DNA from: JAFDVL01 sp043736395
GTDB lineage: Bacteria; Acidobacteriota; Blastocatellia; RBC074
Assembly: GCA_043736395.1 (NCBI GenBank)
Contig: JAYTCQ010000361.1
Span: forward strand, 1 to 16,465
Reading direction: 5' to 3'
DNA: 16,465 nt
The translations under genes and the position numbers were made by a program. Shown piece by piece: positions 1 through 7,011 of the stretch (the first letter of the stretch is position 1; every line of letters starts with the position of its first letter). The notes under the pieces were generated by a model. That model saw nothing but the letters and a program-made list of their open reading frames with translations, did no database searches and was not told where the DNA came from.

Positions 1-692
1 TTTGCTTTGATGATGTCGGGATGCTGCGGGCCTTTTAAGCCCAGCGCTCGATCCAGATCACCGAGTCGGTAGCCGATTTTCAACGTATTATCTTTGTCGC
101 TGTGATAGACCAAACAGCGGCGACAATTTATTAACGCACCGTTAAATTCCTGACCAGGTTCGATGCTTTCATCGTCAACCGCCGGAGCAGTCAACAGCAG
201 GTTATCAATGAATCCTTCAGTGCCTCCAGCTAGGGTTTGCAAAGCGACTCGTGCACCCAGACTGTGCGTTTGAACGTCTACAGTTTTGGCATTTTTGGAG
301 GCGAGTTCCAGGAGGCTCCGAAAAAATCCAGCGGAGCGATTTGCGAAAGGGACAGCAGGGAAAAATCCGAGCGGCGTTTCGAATCCCGGCCAGGTGAATC
401 CCAAAACTAAATCATACCCTTCCCCTATTTCGGTAGCGGGGTCGTTCATCAGCTTTGCGTCGATTAAACCTTTGAGAACTCGCTGGTATGACGAGGCTAC
501 GTTGGTGAGTGGATTCCTGAATCCGTGGATGAGGATCAGCACGTGCTTCCCCTGCATTTGCTCGGCTAAATTCATTTCATCTACTGATTCGAAGGTATCG
601 AGTTTGGGTAGAAAGGGATAATTACGGATTTCATTTTTTGCTGAAAATCCACGACTGTTGGAAAAATTCTTGCGGCAACTAATCAAAATCAT
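1..692 (-). CDS. DUF900-type alpha/beta hydrolase, 3' end outside the window
   Basis: This is the first 230 codons of a minus-strand gene that runs off the left edge. The translation begins MILISCRKNFSNSRGF. It carries an oxyanion-type HGFRN motif at residues 56-60 and a nucleophile elbow THSLGAR at 142-148 with Ser144 as the likely nucleophile. A possible acidic position lies in HSDKD (197-201). This arrangement matches the DUF900/COG4782-like serine hydrolases (lipase/esterase fold); the substrate is not known. The catalytic His would lie in the missing C-terminal part. The start at 690-692 is supported by an AAGGAG Shine-Dalgarno at 699-704, 6 bases upstream. No signal peptide is visible, so it is probably cytoplasmic. 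It is separated from the next minus-strand gene by 382 bases that include a long palindrome, so it is probably transcribed independently. Confidence 0.75.
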   Translation of the reverse strand, partial: MILISCRKNFSNSRGFSAKNEIRNYPFLPKLDTFESVDEMNLAEQMQGKHVLILIHGFRNPLTNVASSYQRVLKGLIDAKLMNDPATEIGEGYDLVLGFTWPGFETPLGFFPAVPFANRSAGFFRSLLELASKNAKTVDVQTHSLGARVALQTLAGGTEGFIDNLLLTAPAVDDESIEPGQEFNGALINCRRCLVYHSDKDNTLKIGYRLGDLDRALGLKGPQHPDIIKA

Positions 693-1074
693 GGCGATCT
701 CCTTGTGAGGAAAATTTCCTCGGTTCAGATTGATGAGCGAGCGGGAAAATGATCCAGCTCAGAAAACTTTGGGGAGTTTTTCGATGAGATCAGTCAATCA
801 AACGAATGAGGGGAGAACTGATTTTTTGGCTTTGTAGTGAGCGGCGAGAGAATAACACTTTTGAAGATTTGCGCAATGAATTTATTCAGGTGTTCAGAGT
901 TCAGCGTGATGGTATTCAGGAAGCCAGAAGAATAGACCACAGATTTTGCGGATCAAGCGGGTTTACGCGGATCTGAATTTTCAGACCCGCGAAGACCCGC
1001 ATCATCCGTCAAATCTGTGGTCTATTCTTCTGGCTTAACTAAATGCAATTAGCATCAATGCCTAACGCTGAACT
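693..1074. other. Intergenic region with one long palindrome
   Basis: This 382-base gap separates the DUF900 hydrolase start from the MoxR-like ATPase stop. Its right third is the palindromic repeat described separately (921-1036). In 705-920 I see only short open frames without ribosome-binding sites; the longest starts at 733 and codes for 34 residues. The hydrolase promoter must lie here, but I cannot point to convincing -35/-10 boxes. Confidence 0.6.
921..1036. repeat. 116-bp near-perfect palindrome, dispersed repeat copy 1
   Basis: Positions 921-946 are the exact reverse complement of 1011-1036 (26 bp). The inner halves continue the symmetry around the centre at 978/979: 50 of 58 positions pair over the full length, with essentially no loop. 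A second copy of the left half occurs at 16400-16456 (49 of 57 bases identical, no gaps). The element ends 38 bases after the stop codon of the MoxR-like gene, so that mRNA would end in a very long hairpin. It has no open reading frame and no transposase. It fits a REP/MITE-like non-autonomous repeat that may act as a terminator or 3' protective structure; that role is inferred. Confidence 0.85.
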
Positions 1075-2535
1075 TTAATTCAAGCCCCAATCGTCCAGTT
1101 CACGATTGCGGCGTGATTGCTTGTCCTGCTTTTCCTGTTTGTAACTGGCTTCGCCGGATTCGAGGCTGCGCGATACTTTCTTTTGTGCATGTAAACCTTC
1201 TAATAAAAGTTCACATCCGACAATCAAATGGGATTCTGATTGGCTTTCGATTTTTCCGAGGCTTGCGGCTTCGAGCAGGCCTTTGACTTTGCTGAAGTTT
1301 GCCATCGTGTCAGCCGTACTCGCGGTTTCGGGCAATTTCACAGATTTTCCCTGATTAAAATGATCAAGGATTTGCCGCGAATCCACACGGGCGTAGCGGT
1401 CAATGAAAACTTCACCGCAGGCTCGTCGAATCAGCTCCTGCGCGATGCGTTCGGCTCCGACTTGTTCGCCTTCATACTCAAGTTCAATCTTGCCGGTAAT
1501 CGAAGGCAGAGAAGCATAAATATCAGAAATGCGAGGCGAAGCGATGGGTTCATTGTTGAGCAAAGCGCGACGTTCGGCGTTAGAAATGACAGCCTCAAGG
1601 ACTGAAATCGGCAATCGTTGACTGACCCCGGAGCGCTGATCGAGGCGTTTATCATCACGCGCTTGAAAGGCGATCTGCTCGACAATTTCTCGAATGGCGG
1701 GAGGAATTTCGAGCGTGATTTCAGACCCACGATTCGTCCAGGCTTCCTGCGTCGTGATGGCGATTCCGCTCTTCAAAGCAGTTGGATAATGCGTTCGGAT
1801 TTCGGCTCCGATGCGGTCTTTGAGCGGCGTGATAATTTTGCCGCGTGCGGTGTAATCTTCAGGATTCGCTGAAAATACCAGCATCACATCCAACGGTAGT
1901 CGCACCGGATATCCTTTGATTTGAATGTCACCTTCCTGCAAAATATTGAATAATCCGACCTGAATTTTTGCGGCTAAATCCGGCAATTCATTGATCGCAA
2001 AAATCCCGCGATTCGCTCGAGGCAATAACCCGAAATGAATCGTCATTTCATCGCCGAGTATATGGCCTCCGCGTGCGGCTTTGATCGGGTCAACGTCGCC
2101 GATGATGTCGGCAATCGTGACATCAGGCGTAGCCAGTTTTTCGACGTACCGCGCATCACGATGAATCCAGGTAATCGGCGTCATATCGCCATTTTCCGCG
2201 ATGAGCTGTTTGCCGAAAGCACTAAGCGGAGCCAGCGGATCATCGTTAATTTCCGAACCGGAAATCGCTGGAATTTCAGCATCCAGCAAATCCGTCAGAG
2301 CGCGCAGGATGCGGCTTTTGGCCTGTCCCCGAAGTCCCAATAAAATGAAATTATGTTTCGCGAGTAAGGCGTTGACGATTTGCGGAATTGCAGAATCGTC
2401 ATACCCAACGACGCCCGGGAAAAGTGTTTCGCCGGATTTCAGTTTGGCAATCAAATTTGTCCGGATTTCGTCTTTGACGGAACGCGTATGATATCCGGAT
2501 GATTTTAGTTCTCCGAGAGTTTGTGGACGTGACAT
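1075..2535 (-). CDS. MoxR/RavA-like AAA+ ATPase
   Basis: This 486-residue cytoplasmic AAA+ ATPase belongs to the magnesium-chelatase/MoxR clade. Such proteins usually act as chaperones that remodel or insert metals or cofactors into a partner, often together with a VWA-domain protein. The AAA core spans about residues 35-260. Walker A is GLRGQAKS at 67-74, with the MoxR-typical A before K. The Walker B region is GIFAINELP at 177-185, where Asn182 takes the usual Asp place before the Glu. Sensor 1 is FSANPEDYT (221-229), and PLKDRIG (237-243) carries the likely arginine finger. A helical lid follows (about 275-380), then a variable, highly charged tail. The start is the ATG at 2533-2535; no strong Shine-Dalgarno precedes it. 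No VWA gene is adjacent on either side, so the partner is unknown. Hairpin elements flank the gene on both sides, suggesting a single-gene transcript. Confidence 0.85.
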   Translation of the reverse strand: MSRPQTLGELKSSGYHTRSVKDEIRTNLIAKLKSGETLFPGVVGYDDSAIPQIVNALLAKHNFILLGLRGQAKSRILRALTDLLDAEIPAISGSEINDDPLAPLSAFGKQLIAENGDMTPITWIHRDARYVEKLATPDVTIADIIGDVDPIKAARGGHILGDEMTIHFGLLPRANRGIFAINELPDLAAKIQVGLFNILQEGDIQIKGYPVRLPLDVMLVFSANPEDYTARGKIITPLKDRIGAEIRTHYPTALKSGIAITTQEAWTNRGSEITLEIPPAIREIVEQIAFQARDDKRLDQRSGVSQRLPISVLEAVISNAERRALLNNEPIASPRISDIYASLPSITGKIELEYEGEQVGAERIAQELIRRACGEVFIDRYARVDSRQILDHFNQGKSVKLPETASTADTMANFSKVKGLLEAASLGKIESQSESHLIVGCELLLEGLHAQKKVSRSLESGEASYKQEKQDKQSRRNRELDDWGLN

Positions 2536-2555
2536 GAAAACCTCTAATATTTTTT

Positions 2556-2647
2556 TTTACCGCAAAGGGTCAAAGGATCAAGGGGACAATGAAAATTAGC
2601 TGGTAGCTGTTCTTTGTTCACTTGTCTCATTGACCCTTTGCGGTAAA
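2556..2647. repeat. 92-bp imperfect palindrome (second repeat type)
   Basis: Positions 2556-2573 are the exact reverse complement of 2630-2647 (18 bp, core TACCGCAAAGGGTCAA). The interior is also partly self-complementary, for example ATCAAGGGGACAATG against the complement of the CTTTGTTCACTTGTC stretch. It lies 25 bases after the stop codon of the alpha/beta hydrolase at 2673 and before the ATPase gene, both read from the minus strand. Its sequence is unrelated to the 921-1036 palindrome, so it represents a second palindromic family. It can fold into a long hairpin in the hydrolase mRNA tail, and a transcription-ending or RNA-stabilising role is plausible. No second copy is visible in this window. 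Confidence 0.75.
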
Positions 2648-2672
2648 TTTTTAAAATACAAAAAATAATAAT

Positions 2673-3335
2673 TTAAGAACCTGAAGCAAAATCTGTAATG
2701 ATTTCCATTAAGGCATCAAGAGTATCATCAAAGAAATGTCCCGCGCCTTCGATCTTGATTAAAAAAGAATTATTTTCGGGTGGTAACGATTCAATCAACG
2801 CTTCAATGGGAGCTAACGGCGCGATTTCGTCCGCCATGCCATGAATGAAAAGTTTCGGCTTCGTGCAATTCAAAAGCGTCGCGCGTTCGTGCATTTTGGC
2901 AGGCGCTCCGATGGCGATCAGCCGATGAACGCGCTTATCGGCGCATCCTAACCGCAACCCAATCGCTGACCCAAACGAAAATCCAGCGATAATCACTTCT
3001 TTTGCTTTGGGCTGTTTGCTTAGTAAATAATCCAGGGCGATGCGAGCGTCAACGGCCTCTCCGGCTCCATCGTCGAAAGTTCCGGTGCTGTTGCCGACGC
3101 CGCGAAAATTGAATCGTAAAACTTCAAATCCAGCGTTTTGCAAGGCGCGGGCGGTGCGAAAAACTACTTTATTATGCATAGTTCCGCCGCCCATGGGATG
3201 AGGATGCAACGCCAAAGCAACGCGCTCCGCCAGATGATTTTCAGGACGATAAATGGCTTCGAGATGGCCGTGCGGGGCAGGAATAAAAAGGTTACCTTTT
3301 GGATACATAATAAAATAATGATAAAAAGATGTCAT
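2673..3335 (-). CDS. Alpha/beta hydrolase, COG2945-like
   Basis: This 220-residue small alpha/beta hydrolase resembles the uncharacterised COG2945 group; its substrate is unknown. HPHPMGGGTMHNKVV (44-58) is the family's conserved N-terminal signature. FNFRGVGNSTG (75-85) follows, then the nucleophile elbow GFSFG with Ser120. An acidic position Asp169 (GMADE) and a catalytic His200 (GAGHFF) complete a full serine-hydrolase triad. There is no signal peptide or membrane segment, so it is cytoplasmic. The first ATG is at 3333-3335, but a second ATG nine codons on (3306-3308, MYPKGNLF) fits the usual family start at least as well. Neither has a clear Shine-Dalgarno. The gene is divergent from the NRPS-derived gene, with about 100 bases between them that must hold both promoters. 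It is followed by a palindrome that probably isolates it from the ATPase. Confidence 0.85.
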   Translation of the reverse strand: MTSFYHYFIMYPKGNLFIPAPHGHLEAIYRPENHLAERVALALHPHPMGGGTMHNKVVFRTARALQNAGFEVLRFNFRGVGNSTGTFDDGAGEAVDARIALDYLLSKQPKAKEVIIAGFSFGSAIGLRLGCADKRVHRLIAIGAPAKMHERATLLNCTKPKLFIHGMADEIAPLAPIEALIESLPPENNSFLIKIEGAGHFFDDTLDALMEIITDFASGS

Positions 3336-3434
3336 TTCAGAGCTGCATACAATCTGAAAATTGATTATACTGTGAATGCCCTACGTCAAGCTTAGCCTTT
3401 TTTTAGCCTGAACGAAAGACAACCAGAAGTGCGG

Positions 3435-6400
3435 ATGAATCCAAAACAAATCGAAGAATTTTTTCACCTTTCACCAATCCAGAAATGCCTCATGCTTTCA
3501 TGTGAGCGGTCGCATTCGCCTGAATTATTCTTGTCACAATTTTCCTGTACGATCGCCGGAAATTTAGACGTCTCGGCGTTTAAACGAGCGTGGAATAAAT
3601 TATCGGATCGTCATCCCGCCTTACGACTGACGTTTGTAAGTGCTGACGTTAAAGAACCAGTGCAGGTGATTAATCGCAGTATCAGCACAATTTTTGAAGA
3701 GCACGACTGGCGTCAATTTTCCCCGAACGAGCAGGCGCAAAAATTTGCCGAAATCCGGCAAGCAGATATCCGGATGGATTATCAACTAAAAACTGCTCCA
3801 TTATGGTGGATAACCCTGGCGCGGCTCAATGAACAGCGATACCATTTTATCTGGACTTATCATCAAATTTTATTTGATCAGACCTCAATTGCGATTTTGT
3901 GGGAAGAATTATTACTTTGCTACAACGCAATTCGTCAGGGTAAAAATCCTGAACTGCCGCCATCACCGCCCTTCCGAAATTATATTGACTGGGTCAAAAC
4001 GCTTGACGTTGGAAAGGCTGAAGAATTCTGGCGACAACAATTGCAAGGAATCCCGGCTGTTACCAAAGCCTTGCCGATTGATTATCAAACTACGCTGATG
4101 ATTCCCTCACAATTGATTCAGCGGGTCAGCGAGGTACATGCAGGTTTGGATGCGGTCACGATATTACTTGGTGCCTGGTCACTTTTACTAAGCCGATTCA
4201 GTCAGGCACCACAGGTACTTTTCGGTCTTAAAACGAATGCCCGTCCCAATGAAATACCCGATTCGCAACGCATGATTGGATATTTTGATAACTCTTTACC
4301 ATTGGTGGTTGGCACAAATCTGAAACTGTCAACTGGTGACTGGTTGAGAAAATTGCAATCTGATATTTCTGAGTTGAACACTTACCGATCATTTTCCAGC
4401 CATCAGATTTGCCAATGGAATGAAGTCAGTCATGAGAAGCCGCTGTTCGCCTCTGAAGTGCGAATTATAGAATGCAACACACTGACAAAAATTTCCGATG
4501 AACAGCTTGATTTAAAAATTAACGAACTTAACCTCACTGAACCCGGCTCCGAAACACAATTATTGGAATTTCAACTGGTCGAGAATCAACCTGATTCACA
4601 ACACCCGTTGACTTTTTCACTGGAGAGCCTCTTGCAAAGTTTTGCCACTTCACCACAGAAACCGATTAATGAACTTTTGGCGCCTCCGAAGACCATCCCT
4701 AATCCCGTCGCACAGCCCATCAACGTAGGTGAACCTGATGCTGAAGCGGGATGGGTGAACTGGATTAGGGCTTCACTGAATGTGACGCAACGGTTGTCAG
4801 AACAGGTGAGAGAAAATCCTGGCATGATTGCCGTCGGAGATGGAAAAAATTCATTCACTTTTCAGGAATTGAATCGGCAGGTAGAAAAACTTGCCGGACA
4901 ATTGATACAGTTGGGGGTAACAACCACCGTTCCGGTTGGCGTTTGCAGCAACTCACCATTGCTGACGGCGGTTTCAATGCTTGGAATTTTGAAGGCTGGC
5001 GGGGCGTACGTTCCACTCGCTCAACCTCCCTCCTCATCTACGCTGCGAAAAATCCTGAAGCAGACTTCACTGCCGATCATTCTGACGCAAGCGAATTTGG
5101 AAGATAAAGTTTGTGATGCTATTTCGAATGCATACAACACACCGGGGCCGGCGTTGCCCTTTCCAATGATCTTTTGTCCTGACCTGAACGCAGCGACAGC
5201 TTCACCGTTACCGTCTAACACTTTTCCAGAGGTGAGTGACGATCATCCGGCTGCGATTATTTATGCCGATGCGGAAGAATTTTCAACTGAACTGATTTCA
5301 CAATTTAAACTGGCAAAATTATTAGACGATCCTCTCAAATGGTTTTTGCCGGTGATTAATTCGGCTTGGAAATTAATTCCTAATCATGATTTCTCAGATC
5401 CGCAGCTCGACATTGAAGAAGACCTGCCCGAAATTAAGATCGAAGCCAGACAGCCAGAACCTGTCATTCCATTGCCAGAACTGTTAGAGGAAGTACTTTT
5501 TCCTCCTACAGACATTGCGGATTTAAGCGAATTAATTGATGAAGAGGAAATAGAAGTAGAAGAATCGGCACCAGTAATTTTGGATGAGCAAATTACAAAT
5601 GCTGCTTTGAAACCAGAGGACGATCTCACTGATTTTGTCATCATTGATGAATCGAAACCAACTCAGTCAGCTTTGGCGATTACTCCGACGATGTTACCGG
5701 CGCACAACTGGTTTCTTGATCAAAATTATGAAAATCTGCATTACGGAAATCACGCGTGGCTGGTCGAAGTAAATGAAACGTTACAACCAGAACTGCTTCG
5801 AAAAGCGCTGCTTCGGTTGATTGAGGAACAGGAAATTTTGCGGATGAAATTCATCAAAACCGATGATGAATGGAAACCAAAATTCGTTGAGCGATTACCC
5901 GAATTACCGTTGGAAATTATTGATCTTTCCAGCAAATGGGCCAGCAGCCAGCGCAAAGCCCTGGAAGACAGCGCCGCGCGAATCCAGGCAGGTCTGCATC
6001 TTTCTTATAGCTCACTCTTTCATGTGGCATATTTTGAACGTGGCGCTGAGCGCGTAGATCGAATGTTAATCGTGCTGCATCGAATGATTAGTGATGATGA
6101 TTCTCGACAGATTTTTCTGGATCGGCTGATGACTCATTACGAAGCCGTCGCGACTAACAAAGTGCTGTCGAATAACGACAAACCAATTTCGATCAAGCGT
6201 CAGTTAGATCGGCTCCGCTCAATTTTGACACCTGAATTTATCACTTCCGAACTGCAATACTGGAAAAAGATTCGAGAGAATTCCTTCCCTAAATTCGGTA
6301 AACAGTCAGAAGAATCACTCGATACGTACGCCTCTGTTGATAAGGTTTTCATTAACCTCAGTCCGGTGGAAACACAGTTTTTACTGGATTCAGTCGCGGG

Positions 6401-6992
6401 CAACGAGATGAACGAAATGGTTCTGGCGGCGTTAACATTAGCTGTTGCCAAATGGACGAATCAGACACAGGTTTTCATCGAAGTTGAAACCAGTATTCGT
6501 CAAAATCAATTGATGCGACTTGATCTGTCAAATACGATTTCTCCCGCGACTACACGCTATCCGGTCAAGTTTGAAATTGAAAAAAGTGATGATCCGATCC
6601 TGCAAATGGAAAATATCCGTGAGCAGTTTCGGGCCGTTCCACACGCCGGATTTGGATTTGAGCTGCTCAAATATTTTGCCGATGAGCAGACCCGAATATT
6701 AATGAAAAAAATCCCGCGCCCTCAGATTGCCTATCAATTTATCGAGATTTCCAACCAGTCCACGAAATGGAAAACCGCACCTGAAGCAATCGGTTCTGAG
6801 TTCGATTTAAACAATCATTTTTCCCCTGGCATTGCAGTTTCAGGTAATATTAATAGGGGAATGCTGGATTTTCATCTCAGTTATTCACGTGCCCTTTATC
6901 AACAAACACATATCGGTGAACTCGCAAATTACTTTATCGAAGAACTACGCGCTATCATTTCGAGCGCAACAAGTTCCACTCGCGCGCATTGA
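3435..6992 (+). CDS. NRPS-derived protein: degenerate C, truncated A, degenerate E-like domain
   Basis: This is one uninterrupted frame of about 1185 residues (numbered from the ATG at 3435; a GTG at 3429 is the alternative; a weak AGAAG lies at 3425-3429). Residues ~8-400 are an NRPS condensation domain with RHPALRLTF (59-67), YIDWV (183-187) and IGYFDNSLP (281-289). Its HHxxxDG motif reads HQILFDQ (143-149), so the catalytic second His is Gln. Residues ~448-616 match the start of an adenylation domain, with LKAGGAYVPL at 519-528. The ATP-binding YTSGSTG position is replaced by IIYADAEEF, and the rest of the domain is absent. Residues ~653-738 are a very acidic linker. Residues ~746-1178 resemble an epimerization/condensation domain: HHxxxDG is HRMISDD (882-888), EGHGRE is ETSIRQ (1018-1023), while RAVPHAGFG (1066-1074) is kept. 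No carrier-protein LGGxS motif is visible. Family assignment is firm; the function is unknown and it may be a non-catalytic scaffold or a relic. Confidence 0.85.
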   Translation: MNPKQIEEFFHLSPIQKCLMLSCERSHSPELFLSQFSCTIAGNLDVSAFKRAWNKLSDRHPALRLTFVSADVKEPVQVINRSISTIFEEHDWRQFSPNEQAQKFAEIRQADIRMDYQLKTAPLWWITLARLNEQRYHFIWTYHQILFDQTSIAILWEELLLCYNAIRQGKNPELPPSPPFRNYIDWVKTLDVGKAEEFWRQQLQGIPAVTKALPIDYQTTLMIPSQLIQRVSEVHAGLDAVTILLGAWSLLLSRFSQAPQVLFGLKTNARPNEIPDSQRMIGYFDNSLPLVVGTNLKLSTGDWLRKLQSDISELNTYRSFSSHQICQWNEVSHEKPLFASEVRIIECNTLTKISDEQLDLKINELNLTEPGSETQLLEFQLVENQPDSQHPLTFSLESLLQSFATSPQKPINELLAPPKTIPNPVAQPINVGEPDAEAGWVNWIRASLNVTQRLSEQVRENPGMIAVGDGKNSFTFQELNRQVEKLAGQLIQLGVTTTVPVGVCSNSPLLTAVSMLGILKAGGAYVPLAQPPSSSTLRKILKQTSLPIILTQANLEDKVCDAISNAYNTPGPALPFPMIFCPDLNAATASPLPSNTFPEVSDDHPAAIIYADAEEFSTELISQFKLAKLLDDPLKWFLPVINSAWKLIPNHDFSDPQLDIEEDLPEIKIEARQPEPVIPLPELLEEVLFPPTDIADLSELIDEEEIEVEESAPVILDEQITNAALKPEDDLTDFVIIDESKPTQSALAITPTMLPAHNWFLDQNYENLHYGNHAWLVEVNETLQPELLRKALLRLIEEQEILRMKFIKTDDEWKPKFVERLPELPLEIIDLSSKWASSQRKALEDSAARIQAGLHLSYSSLFHVAYFERGAERVDRMLIVLHRMISDDDSRQIFLDRLMTHYEAVATNKVLSNNDKPISIKRQLDRLRSILTPEFITSELQYWKKIRENSFPKFGKQSEESLDTYASVDKVFINLSPVETQFLLDSVAGNEMNEMVLAALTLAVAKWTNQTQVFIEVETSIRQNQLMRLDLSNTISPATTRYPVKFEIEKSDDPILQMENIREQFRAVPHAGFGFELLKYFADEQTRILMKKIPRPQIAYQFIEISNQSTKWKTAPEAIGSEFDLNNHFSPGIAVSGNINRGMLDFHLSYSRALYQQTHIGELANYFIEELRAIISSATSSTRAH

Positions 6993-7011
6993 TAAATTAA
7001 TTGATAATTAT

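Noticed and set aside
286..621. Open frame on the plus strand opposite the DUF900 hydrolase
   Set aside because: The minus-strand frame carries HGFRN and THSLGAR motifs, so the plus-strand frame is a shadow.
733..837. Short open frame of 34 codons in the 693-1074 gap
   Set aside because: No ribosome-binding site, no recognisable composition, and it lies in the upstream region of the DUF900 hydrolase.
921..1036. Possible CRISPR repeat or attachment site
   Set aside because: There is one symmetric unit without spacers, no cas genes, and no integrase; a palindromic dispersed repeat explains it better.
3343..3371. Possible promoter with TATACT at 3366-3371 ahead of the NRPS-derived gene
   Set aside because: The matching -35 position (CTGCAT) is poor, so I cannot support a promoter call.
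5384..5644. Serine-rich minus-strand frame opposite the acidic linker
   Set aside because: Its serine richness is only the complement of the Glu/Asp codons on the coding strand.
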